This document shows positions 22,855 to 31,684 of a stretch of DNA of 64,000 bases, piece after piece; position 1 is the first letter of the stretch; each line of letters starts with the position of its first letter. Below the pieces are notes generated by a model. That model had not been told where the DNA came from and ran no database searches. It worked only from the letters and a program-made list of their open reading frames with translations. The stretch covers positions 682,001 to 746,000 of the forward strand of contig NZ_BAABCP010000001.1 of NCBI RefSeq assembly GCF_039539005.1. Reading direction: 5' to 3'. The translations under genes and the position numbers were made by a program. This DNA is from Microbacterium soli (GTDB taxonomy: Bacteria; Actinomycetota; Actinomycetes; Actinomycetales; Microbacteriaceae).

Positions 22855-23871
22855 TCACCGCTCACCTGCGGAGCCACCTGTTGTCCGGTGCGGTACGGCT
22901 CCCGTCGACCGCAGTGGCGCATTGACCTCGCGCGCACGGTCGTGAGGACGTATTGCGGCGAGCAGTCCGATCACCGTGCCTGCGATGTCCGCCCCGGCGC
23001 GCACGATGCCGCCGCCCACTCCGCGAAGCCGCGCACGCAGTCCACTCTTGGAGGACCAGTCCCGGAATCCCGCCGCTGCTGCCGCACCCGAGGACGCCGC
23101 CATCGAGGCGAGATAGCGGATCAGATGCGGATCCGTCCAGCCCAGTGTGGTCGTCAGGAGCAGGATGTGGTTGCGCGCGCCGTAGAACCGGTAGCGCAGG
23201 TCGAATCGCGCGCCTTTGGAGTACGCACCGGCGACGTGCAGCACCACCGCCTCAGGGGCGTATACAATGCGGTATCCCGCGAGCTTGACCCGGAAAGCGA
23301 GGTCGCTGTCCTCACGCAGACAGGTGCCGGGATAGTAGTCGTGGATGCCACCGAAGGAGCGCAGCACGTCCGTGCGCACCGACATGTTCGCTCCCAGCAT
23401 GTGATCGACTTCGATCACGCGTTGAGGATCGGCGGCGAAGTTCCCCGTGAGGCGCCCGTTGCGCAGGAATCTGCCGATCCGCTCGATGCCGTCGCGTTCC
23501 TCGCCGTCCTGTCCCATTCGAGCACGGCCACCGACGGCGCCGACATCCGGCGGCTCATAAGCAGCGAGCAGCCACTCCAGCCAGTCCGGTTCGGCATAGG
23601 CATCATCATCGATGAACGCGATGACGTCCTCCGTCGCATCCACCGTCCCGATGGCGCGCGAGGCCGCGAGCGTGCCGAGCCCCAACTCGTTGCGGCGGTA
23701 CTCGACGCGGTCGAACCCTGCCACGACCTCACGGGTCTCATCGTCGGGGGAGGCGTCGACGACGACGATCCGCCGCGGGGCGATCGTCTGGCGTTGCAGA
23801 TGCTCCAGACAGATCCGGACGTGGTCCGGCCGCCGGAACGTCGCCACGACCACGACCGCGGTCCTCCGCAT
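22855..23871 (-). CDS. Glycosyltransferase family 2
   Basis: 338 residues, GT-A fold. It starts MRRTAVVVVATFRRP, with VVDASPDD (nucleotide side), the DxD-type metal site AFIDDDAYAEPDW and LREDSDLAFRVKLAGYRI near the catalytic base. The C-terminal ~60 residues include a hydrophobic stretch that may associate with the membrane. The start is behind GGGGAGGG, four bases away. It is a single gene transcribed toward the ABC exporter and divergent from the GT4 gene at 23967. Confidence 0.9.
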   Translation of the reverse strand: MRRTAVVVVATFRRPDHVRICLEHLQRQTIAPRRIVVVDASPDDETREVVAGFDRVEYRRNELGLGTLAASRAIGTVDATEDVIAFIDDDAYAEPDWLEWLLAAYEPPDVGAVGGRARMGQDGEERDGIERIGRFLRNGRLTGNFAADPQRVIEVDHMLGANMSVRTDVLRSFGGIHDYYPGTCLREDSDLAFRVKLAGYRIVYAPEAVVLHVAGAYSKGARFDLRYRFYGARNHILLLTTTLGWTDPHLIRYLASMAASSGAAAAAGFRDWSSKSGLRARLRGVGGGIVRAGADIAGTVIGLLAAIRPHDRAREVNAPLRSTGAVPHRTTGGSAGER

Positions 23872-23897
23872 ACGCCCTCCCCTGATCGGCTGACTCA

Positions 23898-23903
23898 ATG
23901 CTA
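23898..23903 (-). promoter_or_regulatory. -10 box of the GT2 gene
   Basis: Minus-strand TAGCAT about 26 bp before the ATG at 23871. The same hexamer stands upstream of the Stealth and acyltransferase genes. Confidence 0.42.
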
Positions 23904-23918
23904 GTGGGGCCCCGGCCA

Positions 23919-23924
23919 TAGACT
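23919..23924 (+). promoter_or_regulatory. -10 box of the divergent GT4 gene
   Basis: TAGACT, about 42 bp before the GTG at 23967. It is identical to the hexamer at 8067-8072 and lies back-to-back with the minus-strand promoter at 23898-23903. Confidence 0.4.
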
Positions 23925-23966
23925 TGAGCGGAGGAGGACGGCCATGGCGACTGCTGCACGGCACCT

Positions 23967-25031
23967 GTGACACGTGGACCCCGACTGAGCATCGCGACCA
24001 TCGCGACGGCGACGCCGATGGGCGCCCAGGCGTACGAGCGGCGGATCATCGCGCAGGCGGAGGACGCCCTCGCGGCGACGTCGGCGGCGGCGTGGCGCTT
24101 CCGCGAACTCACGGTGCGGTCGCTGCGCTCCCCCCTGCCGGGTGCGCGTCGGCTGCCGATGCGGTTCGTCGCACGCGCCCCGGCGTCGGTGCGACGCGAG
24201 ATCGGACGGATGCTGTTCTCGGGCGACGCGGTCTCCCACCGCATGGGGCTCGAGCTGCCGCCGTCTCCCCGAGCGGACGTCGTGACGCTGCACGACGTCG
24301 TCGCGTGGCGCTTCGCCGACGAGTCCTCCCCCGTCCCCGCCGCGGCTGAGGAGCTGCGCCGCGCCGCCGCGGTGATCTGCGTCTCGGAGTTCAGCGCGCT
24401 GGAGGCGGTCGAGGTGCTGGGCATCCCGCATCCGCATGTCGTGCACAACGGCGTGGATGCGCGCTACTTCGATGCGCCGCCGATGGACGACGACGCGCGG
24501 CGGGCGCTGAACCTGCCCGGTCCGTACGTGCTGCACGCGGGCGGCGCCGCAGAGCGCAAGAACCTCGCCGCCCTGGCCGCGGCCTGGCCGAGGGTGCGCA
24601 GCGAACGGCCCGGGCTGACGCTCGCGCTGGCCGGTCCGCCGCATCCGCGTCGCACGGCGCTCTTCGACGGGATGCCGGGAGTCGTACTGCTCGGGCGACT
24701 GCCCGACGAGGCGATGCCGGGTCTGGTCGCCGCGGCGAGCGCCGTGGTGGTGCCCTCGTTGTACGAGGGGTTCGGCCTTCCTGTGCTCGAGGCGATGGCG
24801 GCGAACGTCCCGGCCGTGGTTGCGAACACGAGCAGCCTCCCGGAGGTGGCCGGCGGTCACGCCATCCTCGTCGATCCCGACGCCGCCGCTCTCGCGGGCG
24901 GGTTGATCGATGCGACGTCAGCGGATTCCGCCCTGGCGGGGATGGTGCGCGGGGCGCGCACACACGCCGACGGGTTCACCTGGGAGCGCAGCGCCCTCGG
25001 TCACGCGCGCATCTGGGAATCGCTGCGATGA
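23967..25031 (+). CDS. Glycosyltransferase family 4
   Basis: 354 residues. The N-terminal part (LSIATIATATPMGAQAYERR) is followed by VTLHDVVAWRF and VICVSEFSALEAVEVLGI, typical of mannosyltransferase-like GT4 enzymes. The C-terminal domain has YVLHAGGAAERKNLAALAAAW and LYEGFGLPVLEAMAANVPAVVANTSSLPEV with an intact EX7E. It starts at a GTG without a strong ribosome binding site. It adds a sugar, donor unknown, to a growing repeat unit. The following PP-loop gene begins 51 bp later on the same strand. Confidence 0.88.
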   Translation: MTRGPRLSIATIATATPMGAQAYERRIIAQAEDALAATSAAAWRFRELTVRSLRSPLPGARRLPMRFVARAPASVRREIGRMLFSGDAVSHRMGLELPPSPRADVVTLHDVVAWRFADESSPVPAAAEELRRAAAVICVSEFSALEAVEVLGIPHPHVVHNGVDARYFDAPPMDDDARRALNLPGPYVLHAGGAAERKNLAALAAAWPRVRSERPGLTLALAGPPHPRRTALFDGMPGVVLLGRLPDEAMPGLVAAASAVVVPSLYEGFGLPVLEAMAANVPAVVANTSSLPEVAGGHAILVDPDAAALAGGLIDATSADSALAGMVRGARTHADGFTWERSALGHARIWESLR

Positions 25032-25082
25032 TATGGATCATCGCCGTACCCGTTCGGCGGCAGATGAGGTGATCGTACGAAG

Positions 25083-26315
25083 ATGGATCGCACAAGGGTC
25101 GCACGTGCAGAGGCGATGATCACCGCGCCGCCACGTTGGGAGAGAGCCGACGGCCACATAACGATCAGTTCGGCTGTCAGCGATCGCGCCCCTTTGTGGT
25201 TCTCGGTTCAGGAAGAGTTCTCAGATCTCCTCAGCGACCGCGCAGACCACGTGCTGATCTCATTGTTGATGCCCGCGATGAAGGAGGGGCGCGACCTGCA
25301 CATCGGAGGGACAGTGACCGATGCGCTCCTCCACAACGCCAACACCGACCTGCAGGCATTGCTGCGGATGGAGAATCCAGAGTTTCACGCGATTCGGGTC
25401 ACAGCTGACTCGGTCGCGGCCCCAACACCACGAGCCCTTGGGGTTGCAACCGGGTTCTCGGGCGGAGTCGATTCGTTCTCCACCTTGGTGGAGTACTTCT
25501 GGAGCGTGGATGCACCGAGGTCGCTAAGGGTGACGCATCTGTTGAACAACAACGTCGGAGCACATGGACATTCCGAGGCCGCTACCGCACTCTGGCGTGC
25601 CCGTCGAGCCCCTCTGGAACGGATCGCCGTCGAGATCGGGCTGCCTTTCGTCGCCGTCGACAGCAATCTCGACGAGCATTACCCTCGCATCGGATTCGTC
25701 GAGTCTGTGACGATGCGAAACGCCGCGGTACCCCACCTGCTGGGAGCAGGCATCGGGCATTTGCATTTCGCATCATCGCTTCCTTTCTCACACGTCCACG
25801 TCACCGGAACAGGTGACATCTCGCTGCTCGACACGATGCTGGTGCCGATGTTGTCCACGGCCGGCGTGACGATCACATCCGCGAACTCCGGGCAGACCCG
25901 CGTGCAGAAGACCCTGTCGTTGATCGATGTGCCCGAGGCACGACATCTTGACGTGTGCATCGACGGCGACCCCACCCGCACACGCAACTGCTCCGCCTGT
26001 CCGAAGTGCATGCGCACCATGCTCACCCTCGAAGTCGGGGGATACCTTGAGAAGTTCTGCCCGGACACCTTCTCATACGACCGGTACTCAAGGCGTCGCA
26101 ACGACTTCGTCGCCGAGGTTCTGACCTCCGACGACCCGTTCCATCAGGAGATCCGCGAGTATGCTGCTGAGGTCGGCTGGCAGTGGAGCACCGCAGACCG
26201 CGTTCGTGCTGTCCGGACCGCGCTGAAGCAGCGTATCCTGCGCGCGGCCCGTGCAATTGCTGGGCTCCCCGTCCTGCGCCCGCTGCGGCGCGTTCTCGGA
26301 CGTCTCCGGCGCTGA
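25083..26315 (+). CDS. PP-loop ATP-pyrophosphatase-like protein of unknown function
   Basis: About 410 residues. The PP-loop motif SGGVDS (126-131, in TGFSGGVDSFSTL) marks an ATP-adenylating N-type pyrophosphatase fold as in QueC, NAD synthetase and N-sugar amidotransferases. CSACPKCM (C303, C306, C309) with C292 looks like a zinc site. Proteins of this kind occur in polysaccharide clusters, where amide- or amidine-forming roles are proposed; the function here is unknown. It could start at ATG 25083, or at ATG 25116, which has GAGG close upstream. It ends six bases from the convergent pyruvyltransferase gene. Confidence 0.72.
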   Translation: MDRTRVARAEAMITAPPRWERADGHITISSAVSDRAPLWFSVQEEFSDLLSDRADHVLISLLMPAMKEGRDLHIGGTVTDALLHNANTDLQALLRMENPEFHAIRVTADSVAAPTPRALGVATGFSGGVDSFSTLVEYFWSVDAPRSLRVTHLLNNNVGAHGHSEAATALWRARRAPLERIAVEIGLPFVAVDSNLDEHYPRIGFVESVTMRNAAVPHLLGAGIGHLHFASSLPFSHVHVTGTGDISLLDTMLVPMLSTAGVTITSANSGQTRVQKTLSLIDVPEARHLDVCIDGDPTRTRNCSACPKCMRTMLTLEVGGYLEKFCPDTFSYDRYSRRRNDFVAEVLTSDDPFHQEIREYAAEVGWQWSTADRVRAVRTALKQRILRAARAIAGLPVLRPLRRVLGRLRR

Positions 26316-26325
26316 CGCGCTCAGC
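26311..26325. terminator. Short hairpin at convergent gene ends
   Basis: GCTGA-cgcgc-TCAGC overlaps the stops of both convergent genes. It resembles the stronger hairpin at 4561-4581 in sequence (GCTGACGCGC) but has only a 5-bp stem. Confidence 0.25.
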
Positions 26326-27226
26326 TGCGCAGAAGCGCGCGCATCGCGCCCAGCGGGAAGTCACCTGATCCCAGACCGCGGACATCCGTGAGCGCGGTTT
26401 CGAGACCATCGCCGAGCCGCTGCACGACGGCGCGGTCGGCGGACCACGCCCCGTCCACGAAGTCGGCCAGTGAACCGGCATCCGCGAACGGCCGATATCG
26501 CGTGCGCCCGGGGGTGACTGCCGCCTCGTAGTCTCGGAACTCGAAGTCTCCGCCTCCCAGCGGGGGTTCCAGGGTGGTCCAGACCGCGGGGATCCCGTAG
26601 GCGTCGGCGGTGATCAGCCCGTGCAGCGATGTGGTGATCACCGCGCGCGCCGCAGCGATCGCGCGGACGGCCCCCGCCGCTCGCTGATGCACGTTCACCG
26701 TGCGCGCCGCATCCCCTGCCTCGGCGATCAGCCGCGCGAGCCGCTCGTGCGACCGGTGATGGCCGTGCGGCACGACCGCGATGCGTCCGTCCGGCGGAGG
26801 CTGCGTGATGTGTCGGGAGACGAGGATGCCCGGGTCGCCGAACGCGGGTTCGACTCGCAGACCGAGCCGCTCGGCAGTGAGCGGTCCCCGAACGGCGAGT
26901 GCCGCGGCGCGCGGAAGCGGATGCCGTGCATCTTTCATCAACCCCGCACCCCAGATCGCACCGGCGTAGTCGGCGGGCATGAACTCCAGCAGGCTGTCGA
27001 CACCGACCAGGCGCGCTGCACGAGGCTCCCGATACAGCGGGACGATCCCGTACCGGGGCAGCAGCGCCGGAGTCAGATCATCGCCGAAGTTCGGATGCCC
27101 ATCCCACCAGAAGGCGGGGACGATCACGCCTTCTCGACGCGCGCGCGGCACGGTCAGCGCGTCAGCGAGCCGGCGCAGCTGCCTGCTGCGCCGCCTCAGC
27201 GCGCCTTCGTATCTCGGCATCCGCAT
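26321..27226 (-). CDS. Polysaccharide pyruvyltransferase family protein
   Basis: 301 residues. WWDGHPNFGDDLTPALLPRYGI (in two parts across 40-61) holds the NxGD motif of the family, and ITTSLHGLITADAYGIPAVW holds the SLHG motif near the PEP site. These enzymes transfer a pyruvate ketal from phosphoenolpyruvate to a sugar, adding negative charge to the polymer. It is last in the minus-strand operon 31473-26321. The start could be ATG 27226 or GTG 27235, which overlaps the preceding stop (GTGA); the first keeps a five-base gap. Confidence 0.85.
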   Translation of the reverse strand: MRMPRYEGALRRRSRQLRRLADALTVPRARREGVIVPAFWWDGHPNFGDDLTPALLPRYGIVPLYREPRAARLVGVDSLLEFMPADYAGAIWGAGLMKDARHPLPRAAALAVRGPLTAERLGLRVEPAFGDPGILVSRHITQPPPDGRIAVVPHGHHRSHERLARLIAEAGDAARTVNVHQRAAGAVRAIAAARAVITTSLHGLITADAYGIPAVWTTLEPPLGGGDFEFRDYEAAVTPGRTRYRPFADAGSLADFVDGAWSADRAVVQRLGDGLETALTDVRGLGSGDFPLGAMRALLRS

Positions 27227-27231
27227 CCCGA

Positions 27232-28410
27232 TCACCGAGGCCCCCTGCGCTCGCGGCGCACGATCGCACCGAGCATCGTCTCGTACAGCAGTGCGACCCG
27301 CGGCCAGCTGAACGCCCCGACGCGCTTCGCGCCGGCGACTGTCAGACGCTCGCGCAGCCCGGCGTCCGCCAGCAGACCGCTGATCGCCGTGGAGAGCGCG
27401 GCGACGTCGACGGGATCGACCAGCAGTCCGTCCTCGCCGTCGCGCACGAACTCCGCCGCGCCCCCGCGCGAGGTCATGAGGAGCGCGGCACCGCCGCGCC
27501 ACGCCTCCAGGGCGACGATGCCGAAGGACTCCGATCGACTGGGCACGACGACCACGGCAGCCGCGGCGATCCGCTCGGCGACGCCGGCGGCATCCCTGGC
27601 GCCGAGCAGCTGGATCCGATCCTGCTGCCCTGCACGGTCGATGCGCTGCTGCAGCGCCTCCCGCTCCGGTCCGTCACCGACGATCTCCAGTCGCCCCGCG
27701 TCGAGGCGTGCGAAAGCGTCGATGAGCAGGTCGAATCCCTTCATCCATCCCAGTCTCCCGACGGCGACGACGAGGTCCTCCTGGCGCTCGACTGCGGGGA
27801 ACGTCGGCAGCGGGCCGACCCCGTTGGGGATGATCGTGCCCTCTCCGGCTCCGAAGCGCTCGCTGAGATCGTCGAGCACGTAGCGGCTGGGTGCGGCGTG
27901 CGCCGAGGCGACGGCGAGCGACTCGCGCAGTGCGGAGCGCAGCTGCCGTGACCGTGCGAAGACGCTGTTGTCGTCACCGAGCGTCTCGCCGTGGGAGACC
28001 ACGACCAGGGGGAGCCCGGTGCTCCGGTGCAGCCCGAGCGCGTAGACGCCGTTCGGGCCGAAGCACTGCACGACCAGCACGTCCGGTCGCAGATCACGCG
28101 CCGCCGCGCGCCAGCGTCGCCGCGCGCCAGCGCCGGTCATCGCGAATCGCAGCAGTGCGGGGAGGGTACGAGCCGGAAGCGGGGTGGGCAGATACCGCAC
28201 CGGGAACGGGTCGGCGGGTCGCCCCGCATCCGGATCCGCCGGCTGGGGCCGCACTCCCCGGTCGACGGTCCACACCTCGACGACGTGTCCGTGGGCGTGC
28301 AGTGCGCGGGCGACCTGGGCGACGTGCTCCTCGACGCCGCCGATGTGCGGTGCGTACGAGGAGGAGATCAGGGCGATCCTCAGCGTCGCACCGCGGTCAG
28401 CGCTCCGCAT
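27232..28410 (-). CDS. Glycosyltransferase family 4
   Basis: 392 residues. It has LRIALISSSYAPHIGGVEEHVAQVARAL (split acceptor-side motif), SHGETLGDD, VVAVGRLGWMKGFDLLIDAF and RSESFGIVALEAWRGGAALLM with an intact EX7E. Its ATG lies inside the end of the upstream BY-kinase gene (14-bp overlap), so translation is coupled. It adds one sugar to the repeat unit. It is the third gene of an operon Wzy, BY-kinase, GT4, pyruvyltransferase. Confidence 0.9.
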   Translation of the reverse strand: MRSADRGATLRIALISSSYAPHIGGVEEHVAQVARALHAHGHVVEVWTVDRGVRPQPADPDAGRPADPFPVRYLPTPLPARTLPALLRFAMTGAGARRRWRAAARDLRPDVLVVQCFGPNGVYALGLHRSTGLPLVVVSHGETLGDDNSVFARSRQLRSALRESLAVASAHAAPSRYVLDDLSERFGAGEGTIIPNGVGPLPTFPAVERQEDLVVAVGRLGWMKGFDLLIDAFARLDAGRLEIVGDGPEREALQQRIDRAGQQDRIQLLGARDAAGVAERIAAAAVVVVPSRSESFGIVALEAWRGGAALLMTSRGGAAEFVRDGEDGLLVDPVDVAALSTAISGLLADAGLRERLTVAGAKRVGAFSWPRVALLYETMLGAIVRRERRGPR

Positions 28411-30031
28411 CGACGCCGTGCTCGGCCGGTGCCGGGCCGGCGGGCTTGTCGTTGAACAGCTCGCTGAGCAGATCCGCATCCTCCGGCGATCTCCTGGTGG
28501 GCTGGCGGCGGGAGCGCGTCGCAGTCCGCGCCCCGGTCGATGCCGACGCGGGGCCCTTCGACGTGGACTTCCTCACCGTCTCGGGGGTCTTCTCCGGCGG
28601 CAGCGGCGCGTCGGGCACCCGCGCCTCCGACGGCGCCGTATCCGGCGCGGTGGCCTCATACGCGTAGACGCCGCCGTACATGCCGCCCGTCACGGGCACC
28701 CGGTTGAGCACCACACCGAGGACGTGTCCGTGGATCTTCTCGAGCATGCCCACGGCGTCGTTGACGATGTCGTAGCCGGTGCGGCCGGTCGAGACCACGA
28801 CGAGCGCACCGTCGGCCTGACGGGTCAGCACGGCGCCGTCGGTGACCGACAGCAGCGGCGGCGCATCGACGATGACCATCGCGTGCTCGGCGAGGTTCCG
28901 CAGCAGGGTGCGCATGCGCTCGGAGCCGAGCAGCTCGCTCGGGTTCGGCGGCGGCGTGCCGGCGGGAAGGACGAGCAGGTTCGGGACGCCGGTGACCCGG
29001 CGCAGGGCGTCCGTGATCTCCAGTCGTCCCGCGAGCACGTCGGACAGTCCGACATCGCCGTTGATGCCCGTCGTCTCCGCGACGGTCGGCCTGCGCAGGT
29101 CGCCGTCGATGAGGATGACGTGGGTGCCGTTGGCCGCCAGGGTCCCGGCGAGGTTCGCCGCGACCGTCGACTTGCCCTCGCCGGGCATCGCGCTCGTGAC
29201 GACGATCGTCCTCGGGGGGTCGTCGACGTTCATGAACTGCAGGTTGGTCCGCAGCATCCGCAGCGACTCGCGGACGGCGAAGTCCGCGCGCTGCGCCTTC
29301 GGCCCTTCCGCCACATCGGTCGGCCGGTAGAGACGGTTCCCGTCGGCCAGGGTGCCGACGTCGGGCAGGGTGCCCGCCACCGGGATGTTCAGGCGCTGCT
29401 CCACGTCGTCTGCGCTGCGCAGGCGGCGATCGGCGAGCGCCCGCACGAGCGCGAAGGCCACTCCGCCGCCGAGGCCGATCAGCAGCCCGACGATCATCGC
29501 CATCCGCGTGTCCGGGAACTGCGGCTCGGTCGGCAGCGACGCGGATTCCCCCAGCTGGAGGGTCATGTCCGCGCTGCCCGGTTCGCCGTCGCCCTCCACG
29601 CGGTCGATCTCCGCGGCGAGAGCGGTGACCCAGGCCGAGGCCAGGTCGCGCGCGACCGTCGGCGAGTCCCCCGTGGCGGAGATCTTCAGGATCGCCGTGC
29701 CGTCGGGGTTGGTCACGGAGATCCGCTGGACGAGGGCCTCCGGGGACGCGGACAGCTTCAGATCCGACGCCGCCTGCTCGGCGACGGTGCGCCAGGTGGC
29801 CATGTCGAGGTAGGTCGGGACCTTGGCCTTGGCGAGCGTGTCGGCCTGCCCCGGTGAGAAGAGGGAATCGTCGAACTTCTCGCTCATGCTGATGTAGCCG
29901 CTGGCGTCGGCCTGGTACACCGGAGTCTGCAGCTTCGCCCATCCCAGACCCACGCCGACACCGACGGCGATCATCAGGACGATCGCCGGCCAGTATCTGC
30001 GGAACGCGCCCGCGTAGTCACGAAGCCTCAT
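28397..30031 (-). CDS. Wzz/BY-kinase polysaccharide co-polymerase, copy 2
   Basis: 544 residues. MRLRDYAGAFRRYWPAIVLMIAVGVGVG starts the Wzz domain; TM2 is MAMIVGLLIGLGGGVAFALV. The kinase has Walker A SAMPGEGKSTVAANLA, Walker A' VILIDGDLRRP and Walker B MVIVDAPPLLSV. Unlike copy 1, the C-terminus has only three tyrosines (MYGGVYAYE) followed by an ~80-residue Ser/Thr/Lys/Arg/Pro-rich tail, so its phosphorylation control may differ. The ATG overlaps the stop of the Wzy-like gene (ATGA). Confidence 0.9.
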   Translation of the reverse strand: MRLRDYAGAFRRYWPAIVLMIAVGVGVGLGWAKLQTPVYQADASGYISMSEKFDDSLFSPGQADTLAKAKVPTYLDMATWRTVAEQAASDLKLSASPEALVQRISVTNPDGTAILKISATGDSPTVARDLASAWVTALAAEIDRVEGDGEPGSADMTLQLGESASLPTEPQFPDTRMAMIVGLLIGLGGGVAFALVRALADRRLRSADDVEQRLNIPVAGTLPDVGTLADGNRLYRPTDVAEGPKAQRADFAVRESLRMLRTNLQFMNVDDPPRTIVVTSAMPGEGKSTVAANLAGTLAANGTHVILIDGDLRRPTVAETTGINGDVGLSDVLAGRLEITDALRRVTGVPNLLVLPAGTPPPNPSELLGSERMRTLLRNLAEHAMVIVDAPPLLSVTDGAVLTRQADGALVVVSTGRTGYDIVNDAVGMLEKIHGHVLGVVLNRVPVTGGMYGGVYAYEATAPDTAPSEARVPDAPLPPEKTPETVRKSTSKGPASASTGARTATRSRRQPTRRSPEDADLLSELFNDKPAGPAPAEHGVDAER

Positions 30032-31473
30032 CCCCCGCCCCTTCGTCTCGGTCGATCATACGCTGGCGGCCTGCGGGTGCCCACGTCGGCGCGGGCACGA
30101 CGGTCGGCACGGGGACGGGCGGGTCTCGACCTCGCGGCGCGCCCGGACGGCATCCAGATCTCCTGGTCCGGATCGCGCTCCCGCGCGAACGCCTGCGCCC
30201 CGAGACAGATCCCCGCGACGAAGAACGGGACCGACACCTGAGCCGCCACCCAGAACAGGTCGAACTGCGCCTGCACGATGCGCGAGAGCAGCAGGCCGAA
30301 CGCCGGCATCCCGAAGCGCGGACTGACCCGCCACAGCACGATGAGCATCACGCCCCACATCACCACGAAGCCCGCAAGGCCGACCAGCCCGGTGGACGCG
30401 GCCACCTCGACCTCGGCCTGCGGCGGCTGGAAGTCCGCGCTGGGGGTGACGTACCAGTACCGCAGGCCGTGCCCGAACACCGGCGAGTGCTTCCAGAGCG
30501 CGTACACCTCGCGCAGCCAGTCGACGCGCTGATAGAAGGAGTTGAACCTGTTCTGCGACTCGATCTGCTCGATGACGCTCTGCACCACCAGGTATGCGCC
30601 GGGAACGGCGAGGACGAGCACGAGCGCGATGTGGTTCCGGATGCCGCGGCGCAGGGTGTGCACGAGCAGGGCGATCGCGAGGCCGACGCCCGCCTGCCGC
30701 GACTGGGTGAGCACGAGCGCGACGAGGAACACGACGAAGGCCGACTTCGTCCAGCGCGTGTCGATCCTCGCCCAGTCCGGGTTCACATAGGCGATGAAGG
30801 CCGCGAACGCCAGCATCCCGCCGGCGAAGTTCTTGTGCATCGGCCACGGCCATTCAGGGTAGACAGCCGCGAGGGGCTCGCCGGAGACCGCCTGCACGAT
30901 GGCGGTGCTGAACGTTCCTGCGGCGATCACCGTCGCCGCGCACAGGATGAGGATGAACGCCAGCCGCGCATGACCGGCGCGCCCGATCACCCATCCGGCG
31001 ACCAGCGCGCCGGAGACGAGGACCCACGCGTGCACCCATTCGACGGTGTTCTGCGGGAAGGGGTTGACGATGACGGTGAACAGCGTGGCGAACTGATACC
31101 CGAGGTTCGCCCACAGCATCGCCTTCATCGGTGCGCTGTAATCGTGCTTGCCCAGCAGCACGGCGGTCCCCAGCGCCGCCGCCAGCGCCGCGTCCGACAC
31201 GGTCAGGTCGACCCCGCCCAGGCCGAGTCGTTCGGTGATGAGAACGGCCGGCGTCGCCATCAGCACGATGGCGAGCGGTTCGGCGACGGTGAGCACGACG
31301 CCGACGGCGAGCGCGGCGACGACGGATGCCATGACCGCGCCGTTCGGGATGCCGCGGTCCAGCAGCAGGTAGACGGCGAACACCACACCGCACGCGAACA
31401 GGAACCACCTCCAGGCGTCGGCCCACAGCTCCCCCGCCCGCGAGCGCGTCGCCTCGCGTCGGCGAATGCGCAT
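30028..31473 (-). CDS. O-antigen ligase/polymerase-like membrane protein (Wzy-like), copy 1
   Basis: About 481 residues with ten to twelve predicted helices. The long external loop contains RFNSFYQRVDWLREVYALWKHSPVFGHGLRYW, which fits the Wzy_C/O-antigen-ligase pattern (RxxxW...P..GxGxxxW). It would join repeat units on the outer membrane face, with chain length set by the BY-kinase in the same operon. The C-terminal ~45 residues are cytoplasmic and Arg/Pro-rich. ATG 31473 was chosen because GGGGAGG lies six bases before it; the ATG at 31488 overlaps that site. Confidence 0.8.
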   Translation of the reverse strand: MRIRRREATRSRAGELWADAWRWFLFACGVVFAVYLLLDRGIPNGAVMASVVAALAVGVVLTVAEPLAIVLMATPAVLITERLGLGGVDLTVSDAALAAALGTAVLLGKHDYSAPMKAMLWANLGYQFATLFTVIVNPFPQNTVEWVHAWVLVSGALVAGWVIGRAGHARLAFILILCAATVIAAGTFSTAIVQAVSGEPLAAVYPEWPWPMHKNFAGGMLAFAAFIAYVNPDWARIDTRWTKSAFVVFLVALVLTQSRQAGVGLAIALLVHTLRRGIRNHIALVLVLAVPGAYLVVQSVIEQIESQNRFNSFYQRVDWLREVYALWKHSPVFGHGLRYWYVTPSADFQPPQAEVEVAASTGLVGLAGFVVMWGVMLIVLWRVSPRFGMPAFGLLLSRIVQAQFDLFWVAAQVSVPFFVAGICLGAQAFARERDPDQEIWMPSGRAARSRPARPRADRRARADVGTRRPPAYDRPRRRGGG

Positions 31474-31508
31474 CGCGGTCCTCCCCATCGCCTCAGTATC
31501 TCAGGTCA

Positions 31509-31530
31509 CCGATCGGGCGCTTTCGATCGG
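31509..31530. promoter_or_regulatory. Perfect inverted repeat in a divergent promoter region
   Basis: CCGATCG-ggcgcttt-CGATCGG lies between the Wzy-operon start (31473, minus) and the Tat-exported protein gene (31685, plus). It could be an operator for either. It is followed on the plus strand by two other perfect hairpins (TCTCCG/CGGAGA and CGCTCC-ccca-GGAGCG). Confidence 0.35.
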
Positions 31531-31684
31531 ATTGCGTCAGCCTTCGATCATCCAGCGACACCTGGTGAGCACCCTCTCGACTTCTCCGGCAATGTCGGAG
31601 ATGTCGTTTCGACGACGCGTCGCTCCCCCAGGAGCGGCATTCCTCTTCTTCGCCGGCGTCATGCCACGAATCCCCAGGAGAACC

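Noticed and set aside
26311..26325. A strong intrinsic terminator between the convergent PP-loop and pyruvyltransferase genes.
   Set aside because: The stem is only five base pairs and no T-run follows; kept only as a low-confidence hairpin.
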